This document shows positions 33,364 through 42,440 of a stretch of 61,606 bases of DNA, piece after piece. Within the stretch, counting starts at the first letter, position 1. Each line of letters opens with the position of its first letter. The DNA is from Elusimicrobiota bacterium (lineage in GTDB: Bacteria; Elusimicrobiota; Elusimicrobia; UBA1565; UBA9628). The stretch is from NCBI GenBank assembly GCA_027327915.1, contig DAHVWT010000002.1, positions 1 through 61,606 of the forward strand, read 5' to 3'. The position numbers and the translations under genes were made by a program. Below the pieces are notes generated by a model. It ran no database searches, was not told where the DNA came from, and saw only the letters and a program-made list of their open reading frames with translations.

Positions 33364-33451
33364 AACGCTTCCTATTAAAATCGCTATCTTTTTGTAACAA
33401 TCCGGCTGGTAAGCTTCGGCTATTGCGCCGTTAGGCCGTCGTCCAGCAACC

Positions 33452-36400
33452 ATGCGCGGATTGACAAAGGCTTTTCTCGTTTGCGCCGTGCCAGGGCTTC
33501 TGTTCGCCCTATCCCCCGGCGCCTGGGCCATCAATGCCGCCAACGCGACGGCGACCCTCCTTCCCGACGAGAATATCCTCGTCACCGGCGGCAGCTCGAC
33601 GATTGCCAGCCCGGGAATACTCAATACGGCGACCCTGATCGACACCGCCAGGGGATCTTTCGTGACCCTCACGAACGGCATGAGTGTCGCCAGGGCGTCG
33701 CACACGGCGACGCTGCTCCCTAATGGAGATGTCCTGATCGCCGGAGGGGCCTGCAACGCGGGCGCGACGGGCTGCTCCTCCGTCAACGGAAACGTGACCG
33801 CCGCCGCCGAGATTTACAATCCCGTAGGACGATGCTGGTATGCCCCGAGCGCAAGCGGCGGACCCGTCCCCGCCATGTCGGAACCCCGCTATGACCACAC
33901 GGCGACCCTTCTTTCAAGCGGCACCGTCCTCATTTGCGGCGGGCAGGATAACGCTACCCCCACGGAGAATGTCTGGTCGACGTGCGAGATTTTCACGCCC
34001 TCCGCTTCTCTCCCGCTTCCGGCCAACGACACCTCCTGCACAGCGACAAGCATCGGAAGCTTCGGCTCCCCCTTCAGCATGACGGCCACCAACGGCCGCA
34101 CGGGCCATACCGCGACCCTTCTCTCCGACGGCCGCGTCTTCATCGCGGGCGGCTATAACCCGAACGACTCTTACCTCCAAACAACCGAAATCTTCGACCC
34201 GAACGCCGCGCCCCCCAACTACTTCACCGCGGCCAGCGGCCTCGACATCCCGAGAGCCTATCATACGGCCACGCTGCTGGGAGACGATCAAGTCTTGGTC
34301 GCGGGGGGCAGGGCCACCGAGAACGTCCAGACCGCCGGCCCCGGCGGCTATCTCTCGGGAGCGGAGATCTGTCCTCCCGATGGTTCCTGCACCCCGGCGG
34401 CGCCCCTGAACGAGCGCAAAGCCTACCATACGGCCACGTTGATGGCGGGAGGCGAAGCGATCATCTTTGGAGGACTCGGGAACATCACGACAACCTATGT
34501 TTCCGCCTCCGGCGCCCTTCAGACCGGTTCCACCGTCACCTTCAACTCCCCCTGCGCCATGCCCAGCGCGTGCACCAACTTCCCCATGGCCCCGGACACT
34601 CCGGAACAGATACTCAGCTACAATTTGAATTTCTCCCAGTTGAGCGCGACTCTCGGCGTGCCGGCTACGGGAAGGATCGTCGACGGCTACGTTCTTTTCT
34701 CATCCGCGAGCATCTCCTTCGCGAGCGGCACCGTCGTTTTCGGATTCCAGGGGACGAACCCTCCAGGATCGGACGGCGGCCAAGGCACGAGCTGCGCCAA
34801 TCTTCAAGGCGCCGGCGTCTGCCTCGCTGGCGTGCCGGTCACTTGCAACGCCTCCGGCGTCTGCGGCCAAATCGTTCTCAATAACATCTCCATCAGCGCG
34901 ATGAGCGACACCACGATGAGCGGCACTTCGGTTTGCAGCGCCGGCGGATGCGGGACCATCTACCTTTCGACAACGCCGGTCGGAGTCGATCCCAAAGGCG
35001 TCGGCGGAGCCGTGCCTGCTTATATTGATTTGGCCGGACAAACCTACTCGGTCACCATCGCGACGATCGTGATCAACTCCATGGTCTTCGGCGATCAGGA
35101 GCAATACTCGCCATCCGCCAATACCTGGAGCCTTGCCCAACGGTTCGCCGAATCCTACAGCCATGCCGCCGTGCTGCGCCCGGACAACACGATCGCCATC
35201 GAGGGCGGGCTGACCTGTTCCGGCGCGCTGGGGATCCCCCCCTGCGGCCCCTCGGACCAGAACGCCGACATCGACAATATGCCGTTCAATTTCGGCCATT
35301 GGCAGGGCGGGCCGACACTGACGACGCAGCGCGCCAATCACACGAGCACGCTGCTGCCGTCCGGAAACATCCTGACGGCCGGAGGCCAAAACGACGCGGG
35401 GATGCTGGGCACGGCCGAAATCCTCAACACGGCCAACAATACCGTGAGCGCGACGGGCTCGTTGAACTACCCGCGTTCCCTTCATACCGCGGCTCTTCTC
35501 GTCAACGGCAACGTCCTCGTGGCCGGAGGCCAGACCGTCATCGGCGGCTCGACCCAAACCACCAGCACCGCCGAAGTCTACTACCCCGCGATGGGCTCCT
35601 GGGGCGTGACGGGAAGCATGAACCAGGCGCGCCAGAACCACGCCATGGTCCAGCTCGCGGACGGCCGGGTGCTGGCGGCCGGAGGCGACCAACTCGACGG
35701 GAGCTATCTTGACTCCGCGGAAATCTATACCTCGACGACCGGCACGTGGTCGACAGCCGACCCGATGCCCTACAGCGCCGCGAATCTCTCGCTGACGCTG
35801 CTTCGTAACGGAAACGTCCTGGCGGTGGGCGGTCTCGGCGCCGGCGGAGCGGTGGGCAACGCCTCGATTTACATCCCGGCGTCCAACACTTGGAGCACCA
35901 CGACCAAGCCCCTGCCCGGCGGCCTCAAGCTCTTCAACCACCGCGCGACGCTCCTCGCCGACGGGCGGGTCCTCGTCTCGGGCGGCAACAACGGCGGCGG
36001 AGAAAGCACGACCTCCCTGATCTACGATCCGAATTCCAACACATGGACCACGGCGGGGGCCTTGGTTTACCCGCGCTTCGGCCATACGGCCCTGGCTCTG
36101 CCGGACGGCGACGTCTGGGTGATCGGCGGCGCGCAGGGATCGGGAGTCCTTCAATCCTTCGAGCGATTCGATACGCTTCTTCAGTCGTGGAGCACGTCGA
36201 CGTATATGCTGTCGCAGGCGAGGGCCTACGAGACGGCGATTTTGGCGCCGAACGGCTATGTCTATGCGATCGGAGGGTCGGGCGGCGGCTCCACCTACCT
36301 CAACTCCACGGAGATGGCCTATTTCTCCGAATCTCCCGATGCCTCGACTCCCGGCGCCCCTCCCAGCCAGCGCCAGCCCTCCATCACAAGCTCGGACGCC

Positions 36401-37798
36401 ACCCCCTTTCTTCCCGGCAACTCGTTTACGCTCAACGGGACTCATTTCCATGGCGTGACCGAGGCCTCAAGCGGCGGCGGGGGAGGCGCCAATTCCTTCT
36501 TCTACGGGCCGAGGCTCGTGATCCAGTCCTTGGGCGGCTCCGACGGCGCCGGGTCCCAAGGCGGAAGCGACTTCACAATCGACCTCTCAAGCGAGATTTA
36601 CTACGGCCTCAATTACGGCCCCACCACGACCGCAGCCTGGAGCTTGAGCGACAGCTCGCTCACGGCGGTCATGGGCACCGCCTATAATCCAGCGCAATCC
36701 GCGAACACCGTCCTGCCCTTGGGCTGGTACCAGATACGCGCCGGGGCCAACGCCCAATTCTCGTCCGGATACATCATCCAGGCGGGCCCCGCCAAGCCGA
36801 CGGCCACGCCCCTCAACATTTCGGGATCGGCGCTGACCGCGACGGCCATCCAATGGACCTGGAACCCCGTCTCCCCTCCCAACCCCGCCACTCCCATCGA
36901 CGGCTACGACGTCTACGACTCCTCGACGGGAGTCTGGCTCTCGACGGTCGCCGTCAGCGCCTCCCCGAGCTATTTGCAGACGAACGCCTTCCCGGGGAGC
37001 GCCAACTCAATTGAGATCGCGGCCTACACTCTCTCGGGCGACGGGCCCTTGGCGAACTCCCCCTCCGTCATCACGCCGACCGCCACCTTCACCTGCAGCG
37101 CGGGGCCGGGCCAAGTCTGCGGCATCATTCTTCCCCAGGAATCGAGCAACTTCACCGGGACCTTGGGCAATGGGCGGCTCGTCCAGCTCACGGCGCCGGC
37201 AGGGGCCTTCTCCACCTCCTATTCTTCGATCAGCGTCGTCGCCTCGGTCCCCAGCCCCGCCCCCAGCTGCGCCAATGGGACCGCCGTCGTGGTCCAATTG
37301 CAATCCACCTTCCCCGCCAACAACATCCAACCCATCGGCGAACTTCAACTCGTGTTGTCGTACCTGACGGGGGACTTGAGCGCTCCTCCAAGCCAGTACC
37401 TGCTCATGCGCGTCGACTCGTCGAACCAATGCCATCCCGTTCCGACCACCATCAACGCCTCCGAGAACATCGTGACCGCGACGATCGACCAACTGGCGAC
37501 CTACCAACTGGCCCAGGCCACGCCGGCATCGACGCTTGGCCCGGTGCAGATCTACCCCAACCCCTTCTATCCCGCGCGCGCTCCGGCCATGACCTTCGCC
37601 AATCTGCCCTCCGGAGCGCGCCTGCGGCTCTTCACCACGCGCGGCATCTTGATTTTGGACGTCAACGCGGGCACGACGGGCACCTATCTTTGGAATGGCA
37701 ACAACGCCTCGGGCCAATCGGTCGCGAGCGGGCTTTACCTCGCCGTCATCGAGTCGAACGGCTCCCAACAAATCCATAAGGTGGTCATCCTGCGGTGA
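33452..37798 (+). CDS. Giant secreted kelch-propeller protein with C-terminal sorting-like domain
   Basis: 1448 aa with a signal peptide (LVCAVPGLLFALSPGAWA). Kelch/galactose-oxidase-type blades recur as HTATLLxxGxVLIAGG with xxAEIYxP (for example near 70, 145, 215, 270, 320, then 620-960). A Cys-rich insertion of roughly 200 residues (about 350-555) splits the blades. After the propellers come an IPT-like segment (ITSSDATPFLPGNSFTLNG), an FN3-like segment, a beta domain, and a final about 85-residue domain: YPNPFYPARAP, LRLFTTRGILI, YLWNGNNASGQSVASGLYL, ending KVVILR. That tail matches FlgD-Ig/type IX-like C-terminal domains. No Shine-Dalgarno precedes the ATG. The following PorV-like gene is coupled by 4 bp. 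Confidence 0.85.
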   Translation: MRGLTKAFLVCAVPGLLFALSPGAWAINAANATATLLPDENILVTGGSSTIASPGILNTATLIDTARGSFVTLTNGMSVARASHTATLLPNGDVLIAGGACNAGATGCSSVNGNVTAAAEIYNPVGRCWYAPSASGGPVPAMSEPRYDHTATLLSSGTVLICGGQDNATPTENVWSTCEIFTPSASLPLPANDTSCTATSIGSFGSPFSMTATNGRTGHTATLLSDGRVFIAGGYNPNDSYLQTTEIFDPNAAPPNYFTAASGLDIPRAYHTATLLGDDQVLVAGGRATENVQTAGPGGYLSGAEICPPDGSCTPAAPLNERKAYHTATLMAGGEAIIFGGLGNITTTYVSASGALQTGSTVTFNSPCAMPSACTNFPMAPDTPEQILSYNLNFSQLSATLGVPATGRIVDGYVLFSSASISFASGTVVFGFQGTNPPGSDGGQGTSCANLQGAGVCLAGVPVTCNASGVCGQIVLNNISISAMSDTTMSGTSVCSAGGCGTIYLSTTPVGVDPKGVGGAVPAYIDLAGQTYSVTIATIVINSMVFGDQEQYSPSANTWSLAQRFAESYSHAAVLRPDNTIAIEGGLTCSGALGIPPCGPSDQNADIDNMPFNFGHWQGGPTLTTQRANHTSTLLPSGNILTAGGQNDAGMLGTAEILNTANNTVSATGSLNYPRSLHTAALLVNGNVLVAGGQTVIGGSTQTTSTAEVYYPAMGSWGVTGSMNQARQNHAMVQLADGRVLAAGGDQLDGSYLDSAEIYTSTTGTWSTADPMPYSAANLSLTLLRNGNVLAVGGLGAGGAVGNASIYIPASNTWSTTTKPLPGGLKLFNHRATLLADGRVLVSGGNNGGGESTTSLIYDPNSNTWTTAGALVYPRFGHTALALPDGDVWVIGGAQGSGVLQSFERFDTLLQSWSTSTYMLSQARAYETAILAPNGYVYAIGGSGGGSTYLNSTEMAYFSESPDASTPGAPPSQRQPSITSSDATPFLPGNSFTLNGTHFHGVTEASSGGGGGANSFFYGPRLVIQSLGGSDGAGSQGGSDFTIDLSSEIYYGLNYGPTTTAAWSLSDSSLTAVMGTAYNPAQSANTVLPLGWYQIRAGANAQFSSGYIIQAGPAKPTATPLNISGSALTATAIQWTWNPVSPPNPATPIDGYDVYDSSTGVWLSTVAVSASPSYLQTNAFPGSANSIEIAAYTLSGDGPLANSPSVITPTATFTCSAGPGQVCGIILPQESSNFTGTLGNGRLVQLTAPAGAFSTSYSSISVVASVPSPAPSCANGTAVVVQLQSTFPANNIQPIGELQLVLSYLTGDLSAPPSQYLLMRVDSSNQCHPVPTTINASENIVTATIDQLATYQLAQATPASTLGPVQIYPNPFYPARAPAMTFANLPSGARLRLFTTRGILILDVNAGTTGTYLWNGNNASGQSVASGLYLAVIESNGSQQIHKVVILR

Positions 37799-38838
37799 AG
37801 CCGCGAGGAACCCCCCCGCCTTCATCTTCCTCGATCGGGGAGGAAAGTCCAGGGGCGAGCAAATACCTCCTCTGCCTCGTGGCGCTCTTGAGCCTCGGGC
37901 CCCCGGCCGCAGCGGGGCTTTTCAACACGGCCAGCGTCGGAACGACCTCCGACGATTTTCTTCTTATGGACGTCGGCGCGAGGGGCATCGCCATGGGCGG
38001 CGCGTACACGGCGGTCACCGACGACTCGAACTCGATCTATTGGAACCCCGCCGGGTTGGCGCTGATCCCGCGCGCCTCGGGAAGCTTCATGTACGGCAGC
38101 CAGGTCGCGGACATCAGCTATCAGACGGCCAACTACGCCCAGAGGATCAGCGACTTCGACGTCATCGCCGGAGGCGTTCGCTACCAGAACCTAGGCTCCG
38201 TCCAGCAGACGGACATCAACAACAACTCGCTGGGCACCTTCAATCCCAACAACCTCGTGGCCGAGTTCGGCTGGGGCTCGGACATCTACGACATGTCCTC
38301 CGGAGACATGTCCGTCGATTTGGGCGCCTCCCTCCGCTACATCCATTCCGACTACCTCCAGACCGCCTCCGGCTACGGCGCCGACATCGGCGCCATGGCG
38401 CGCTTCGAACGCGGGCTATTCCCCTATACCCTGGCCGTGACCGCGCAAAACATCGGCTCCGGCCCCAAATTCGTCCAAACCCAAGAGCCCCTCCCCTACC
38501 GGACACAGTTGGGCGCCGCGGCAAGGCCCTGGCGGCCGCTGCTTCTCTCCTGCGACGTCGTGCTGCCGACCTACGACTCCACCTATGCCGCGGCGGGCGC
38601 CGAATACACAGCCGACTTCGACAGCAACCTCTCCGGCGCTCTCCGGGCAGGCTTCAATACCGAGACGCTCTCGAGCCTGGGGGTTCTGTCGGCCGTCAGC
38701 GCCGGCCTCGGGATCAAATTCAAGAGCTTCTCGATCGACTACGCCTTCGTGCCGATGGGGGTGCTGGGAACCGAAAGCTTCGTCAGCTTGACCTTCAACC
38801 TTCCCAAGAAACCGTCGCAGGCCTTCTCCATGCCATGA
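37795..38838 (+). CDS. PorV/PorQ-family outer-membrane beta-barrel protein
   Basis: 347 aa from a GTG overlapping the kelch stop by 4 bp. After a leader (YLLCLVALLSLGPPAAAG) comes the family hallmark FLLMDVGARGIAMGGAYTAV, then DDSNSIYWNPAGLALI, followed by alternating beta strands to the end (SVDLGASLRYIHSDYLQ, FSIDYAFVPMGVLG, ESFVSLTFNL). PorV shuttles type IX secretion cargo to the sortase, and PorQ/PorV relatives are widespread in phyla without proven T9SS. Adjacency to a protein with a type IX-like tail suggests cargo and carrier. The missing T9SS core genes mean this is inference. Confidence 0.88.
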   Translation: MKPRGTPPPSSSSIGEESPGASKYLLCLVALLSLGPPAAAGLFNTASVGTTSDDFLLMDVGARGIAMGGAYTAVTDDSNSIYWNPAGLALIPRASGSFMYGSQVADISYQTANYAQRISDFDVIAGGVRYQNLGSVQQTDINNNSLGTFNPNNLVAEFGWGSDIYDMSSGDMSVDLGASLRYIHSDYLQTASGYGADIGAMARFERGLFPYTLAVTAQNIGSGPKFVQTQEPLPYRTQLGAAARPWRPLLLSCDVVLPTYDSTYAAAGAEYTADFDSNLSGALRAGFNTETLSSLGVLSAVSAGLGIKFKSFSIDYAFVPMGVLGTESFVSLTFNLPKKPSQAFSMP

Positions 38839-39848
38839 TCCCGCCCGAGGACACGTCGCCCCATCTTGCGCCCGATGAAATCGCCCGCTGGCGAGCGGCC
38901 TTCCAGCGCATCGAAGGAGGCTTCGAGCGCTTCTACGAGGAAGCCCAGGCCCGGATCGCCGACCTCAAGCGCCGCGAGACCTTATGGGACGAGAAGCTCG
39001 AGTCGCTCCTAAGGACGCTGGAGCGGGAACGCGCGTCCTGGCTTCGCGCCCTGGAGGATGAGCGCGGACGGCTTCAAGCCGAGTACGCCAAGGCCCGCCT
39101 CGCCGAGGAAAAAGACCTCGGGCGGCGATTCCAGCGGATCGAGGAGCGAATCGAGTCCATGGCTCCCCCCGCGGAGCGAATTCTGGAGAAGCTCGCGGAG
39201 CTTGGCTCGAAATGGGAGCAGGCGCTCGAGGCCATGCGCCCCCCTTGGGCCAAGGATGCGGCTATCGCCGCACTCGAGGCCGAGCGCGCGGAACTCATGA
39301 AGGCTTTGACGGACAGAGAGGCCGCCTTCCAGAGCTACATGTCCCAGCGCCGCGGCTTTGAAAAGGCCCTGGGCGATCGGCTATTCGAGCTCGAACGTCG
39401 CCTCGACGCCGAGAGGCAAAAAGGCATCACCGCCTCCCTGTCGGCCTCGGAAGAAGAAGCCCGACGCAAAACCCTCGAGGAACGCATCGGCGTCGCCGAA
39501 AAGGCGCTCGCTGATCGCGAGGCTGTCGCCCGGGAAAAGGCCGACCGGGACCAGACCCTCCTGGCTCGCCTGCGGGAGGAATTGGAGGCGACGCGACGGG
39601 AACTCGAGGAGGCCCGCAAGGCCTTGCGGGAGGAAAGCGCGACACGCGCCAGGGACGAGGAAGCCGTCGCGACGCTTACCGTGGAGCTTCAAAAAGCCTC
39701 CGCGACGGCCGCCGCGGCCAATCAGGAAAAGGAAGAAACCGTCGCGAGATTCGCCCCTTGGGCCGAGGAAAAGAAAAAACTCCAGGCCGCGCTCGCGGAG
39801 AAAGACGCTCTGCTGAAGCTTTTTGAGGCCTACTTCAAGGAACGCTAG
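38835..39848 (+). CDS. Long coiled-coil protein
   Basis: 337 aa from an ATG overlapping the PorV-like stop by 4 bp. Almost the whole protein from about residue 15 is charged helix with heptad repeats (FYEEAQARIADLKRRETLWD, RIEERIESMAPP, LEATRRELEEARKALREE). A Pro-containing break lies near 108-138 (MAPPAERIL, AMRPPWAKDA). No signal peptide or membrane segment, so cytoplasmic. No family recognised. Coupling to the kelch/PorV pair suggests a structural or scaffolding role in the same process. The gene ends convergently with the QueD-like gene, sharing the palindrome CTAG. Confidence 0.8.
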   Translation: MIPPEDTSPHLAPDEIARWRAAFQRIEGGFERFYEEAQARIADLKRRETLWDEKLESLLRTLERERASWLRALEDERGRLQAEYAKARLAEEKDLGRRFQRIEERIESMAPPAERILEKLAELGSKWEQALEAMRPPWAKDAAIAALEAERAELMKALTDREAAFQSYMSQRRGFEKALGDRLFELERRLDAERQKGITASLSASEEEARRKTLEERIGVAEKALADREAVAREKADRDQTLLARLREELEATRRELEEARKALREESATRARDEEAVATLTVELQKASATAAAANQEKEETVARFAPWAEEKKKLQAALAEKDALLKLFEAYFKER

Positions 39849-40258
39849 CCGACCTCGGCGCAGGAGTTGGGGGTTTCCCAAAGCCGAACGCAGAGAACCG
39901 GGAGCTTGCGGCGGCGGGCTTGGCCGAGGATGATCCGCGCGATATTCTCCGCCGTGGGGTTGCCCTTCATCGTGACGACCGGATCCCCCATTTTCCTCAG
40001 GACCGCGACCAGCGGGTCCTTCTCGTTGAGCAGCATTTTATGGTCCAAGGCCTCGTCCACCCATCCCTGGATCTTCGACTTGATCTCCTCGAAGTCCATC
40101 ACCATGCCGAGCCGGTCAAGCCGCGATCGTCCGACCGTCACCTCGACAAGACCGTTGTGGCCGTGCGGGAAGCGGCATTTCCCGGCGTAACCCAGAAGCC
40201 GGTGACCGTAGCAAAAGCGGATCAGGCGTGTCGCGCGATAAACGGTTTCCCTAGGCAA
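39845..40258 (-). CDS. queD: 6-pyruvoyltetrahydropterin synthase/QueD family protein
   Basis: 137 aa from a TTG at 40258, chosen because GGAGGGAGG lies five bases upstream. An ATG at 40273 without a ribosome site is the alternative. Zinc ligands: His of CYGHRL and the two His of FPHGHNGLVEV. VMDFEEIKSKIQGWVDEALDHKML and NPTAENIARII are family core, and LWETPNSCAEV carries the catalytic Glu. The Cys used in catalysis aligns with KCRFPHGHN. QueD makes 6-carboxytetrahydropterin for queuosine, PTPS makes the tetrahydrobiopterin precursor. No other que genes are present. Overlaps the SDR by 8 bp, so a pterin pathway with it is plausible. Confidence 0.85.
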   Translation of the reverse strand: MPRETVYRATRLIRFCYGHRLLGYAGKCRFPHGHNGLVEVTVGRSRLDRLGMVMDFEEIKSKIQGWVDEALDHKMLLNEKDPLVAVLRKMGDPVVTMKGNPTAENIARIILGQARRRKLPVLCVRLWETPNSCAEVG

Positions 40259-40988
40259 TGAGCCTCCCTCCATCGACTGTCAGAGCGGCGCCGGTCGAGA
40301 AATCGGCCGATTCAAGGAAAAAGGCCACGGCCTTGGCGACCTCCTCGGGGCTTCCAAGGCGCTTGAGCAAGGTCGCCGCCTGGACGGCCCGCCTCTGGCC
40401 CGCGGACATGGATTCGGGAAGCAGCACCGGCCCCGGCAAGACGGCGTTGACCAAGACCTCGGGCGCCAGCTCCTTGGCGAGCGCCGCATTGAGGCACAAG
40501 AGCCCCGCCTTCGAGACGCAGTAAGGCATGAAGCTCGCGTAGGGCCTCAAAGCCGACCAGTCGACGATGTTGACGATCCTTCCCCGGGAGCGGCGCAGAT
40601 GGGGCGCCGCCGCCTGGGCGAGAAAGAAGGGAGCCCTCACGTTGGCGTTCATGTGATCGTCCCAATCCTTCAGGGTCGCTGTTTCAAAAGGGGTTTTGAC
40701 ATACAGGGAGGCGTTGTTGACGAGGGCCCAAAGCCCGCCCATCTCCCGCGCCGCGCGGGCGACCATGCGCTTGATTTCGGGAACATCCCGCAAATCCGCC
40801 CGGAAAACTTCCGCCCGGACGCCGCTGGATCGCCTCAGCTGCGCCGCCAAGGCCAAGGACTCGCGGCGGGAGCGATTGAAATGGAGCGCCAGGTTCATCC
40901 CCCGGCGCGCCAAGGCTTCGGCGATCGAGCGGCCGACCCGCCGCGCCGCCCCGGTGACGAGGGCTGTTTTCCCGGAGAGATCGGCCAT
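40251..40988 (-). CDS. Short-chain dehydrogenase, pteridine-reductase-like
   Basis: 245 aa. Cofactor motif TGAARRVGRSIAEALARRG has the Arg-rich turn (TGxxxRxG) seen in NADPH-dependent pteridine reductases (PTR1, FolM) instead of TGxxxGxG. LVNNAS, an NIVDWSALRPY segment and catalytic YxxxK in YCVSKAG follow, and VDGG ends the family pattern. It is tightly coupled to the PTPS-like gene, and the pairing suggests it reduces a pterin (dihydropterin or sepiapterin-like). Divergent from the sensor kinase at 41022 with 33 bp between. Confidence 0.85.
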   Translation of the reverse strand: MADLSGKTALVTGAARRVGRSIAEALARRGMNLALHFNRSRRESLALAAQLRRSSGVRAEVFRADLRDVPEIKRMVARAAREMGGLWALVNNASLYVKTPFETATLKDWDDHMNANVRAPFFLAQAAAPHLRRSRGRIVNIVDWSALRPYASFMPYCVSKAGLLCLNAALAKELAPEVLVNAVLPGPVLLPESMSAGQRRAVQAATLLKRLGSPEEVAKAVAFFLESADFSTGAALTVDGGRLIA

Positions 40989-41021
40989 GGTTTTTCGAGT
41001 ATACTATTATGTCTAAACGCC

Positions 41022-42440
41022 ATGCGGCTGTCCCTGCGCTACATCCTCTGGTTCGCGATCCTCCTGATCGGCGCCGCAGGACTCCTCGGCCATCTCTTCG
41101 GGAAGTTCCGGAACCAGGCCGTTCTCCAGGCCCAGCGCTCCGCGGACCTGACCGCCAAGACCGTCGCCACCCTTGTCGAGGCCGCGGCGCGCCGCGGCCG
41201 CGCCCGGGACCTTTCCTTGGAGTTCGCGGGGCTCGTCCGCCAAGCCGGCGTCGCGGCGATCGTGGTCAAGGACAGCCGGGGACGGACGATTGCCTTCCGG
41301 GCCGACTCGAAGTCTCTTGCGCGCAGGAAGCCCCATCCCGGCGTTCCCCTCTCGGCCGTCCGCGACGGCATCTACGACGTCCAAATCCCCGTCTCCTTGG
41401 GCGGCCTCGGGAAGGGCGCGGCGCTCGTGAGCCTGCGCACCCGCGGCCTGGAGTCCGAACTCGGGGAAAGCTCCCATTACGCCATCGAGTTCGGGACGGC
41501 GGCCGTCCTCTCGATCGTCCTGCTCGCGTGGTTTTTAGGCGAGGAATTCGGCCTGCGGCTGCGGCTCGTCATTCCGCATATCGAGAAAATCGCCGACGAT
41601 CCGCTGACCTTCAAACCCTTCTTGGAGCGCGGCGGCGCCGACGAGCTGTCCCGGCTCGAGCGCGCCGTCAACCGCATGGGGTCCGAGCTCAAGGAGGACA
41701 AAATCCGCATCATGAACCTCGAAGCCGAAAAAGAGGAGCTCTCGGCGATGCTGGTTCACGACCTCAAGACCCCGCTCACCGTCCTTTGCTCCGGAGTGGA
41801 CCTCTTGAAGGAGCAATGGGACGCCAACCACGTCGTCCCCGCGGGCCTTGAGCGGCGCCGCGGCGGCCAGAACCCCCGGCCCCGCACCTTCGAGCTCATG
41901 GAGCAGTCAAGCGCGAGGCTCTTGCGGATGGTCGAGGACATCCTCCAACTCGCGAAGCTTTCGGAGCTGGGGGACTTCTCCCAGCGCGAGAAAGTGGACT
42001 TCGCCGAAATGGCGCGTGGTTGCGCCAAGGACTTCGGCCTCGTCACCCGCCGCCGAGGCCAGAAGCTCGAGTTGGATATCCCCGACGACGACGCCTACCG
42101 CGTTTCCGGCGATTCGACGCTTTTGCGGCGGGTCCTCGACAACCTGCTCCATAACGCCGTCGAGCACACCCCGGAAAGCGGGACCATCCGCCTAGCTCTG
42201 CGCCGCGAAAACGGGAGCCTTCGGGCGTCGATCTCGGACACCGGTCCCGGAATCCCCGAGGAGGCGCGCGCCGACGTTTTCCGGAAGTTCTACCAGAAGG
42301 AGGTCAAGCGGCACGTGGGGAACGTCGGCCTGGGCCTCGCGCTCTGCCAGAAGGTAGTCGAGAAGCACGGCGGGACGATCGGCGTCACCGGGGCCGAGCC
42401 TCGCGGCGCCTGCTTCTACTTCTTCCTGCCCGTCGCGTAA
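41022..42440 (+). CDS. Sensor histidine kinase
   Basis: 472 aa from the ATG at 41022. TM1 about 7-25 (ILWFAILLIGAAGLLGHLF), extracytoplasmic sensor about 26-150, TM2 about 153-172 (AVLSIVLLAWFLG), HAMP-like linker, then the H-box AMLVHDLKTPLTVL, N-box LLHNAVEHTP, G1 DTGPGIPEE and G2 NVGLGLALC. A basic, Gly/Pro-rich insertion (RRRGGQNPRPRTFELM) interrupts the two dimerisation helices. No response regulator is adjacent. TATACT at 41000-41005 is a possible -10 box in the short divergent gap. Its 3' end overlaps maf by 25 bp on the other strand. Confidence 0.9.
   Translation: MRLSLRYILWFAILLIGAAGLLGHLFGKFRNQAVLQAQRSADLTAKTVATLVEAAARRGRARDLSLEFAGLVRQAGVAAIVVKDSRGRTIAFRADSKSLARRKPHPGVPLSAVRDGIYDVQIPVSLGGLGKGAALVSLRTRGLESELGESSHYAIEFGTAAVLSIVLLAWFLGEEFGLRLRLVIPHIEKIADDPLTFKPFLERGGADELSRLERAVNRMGSELKEDKIRIMNLEAEKEELSAMLVHDLKTPLTVLCSGVDLLKEQWDANHVVPAGLERRRGGQNPRPRTFELMEQSSARLLRMVEDILQLAKLSELGDFSQREKVDFAEMARGCAKDFGLVTRRRGQKLELDIPDDDAYRVSGDSTLLRRVLDNLLHNAVEHTPESGTIRLALRRENGSLRASISDTGPGIPEEARADVFRKFYQKEVKRHVGNVGLGLALCQKVVEKHGGTIGVTGAEPRGACFYFFLPVA

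Noticed and set aside
33365..33451. Cyclic-di-GMP (GEMM) riboswitch before the kelch gene
   Set aside because: A leader fold is possible but the conserved GEMM blocks (CACGCA, GCAAAGCC) are absent.
40599..41021. N-terminal extension of the sensor kinase
   Set aside because: It lies antisense to the SDR gene; the ATG at 41022 begins a normal TM1.
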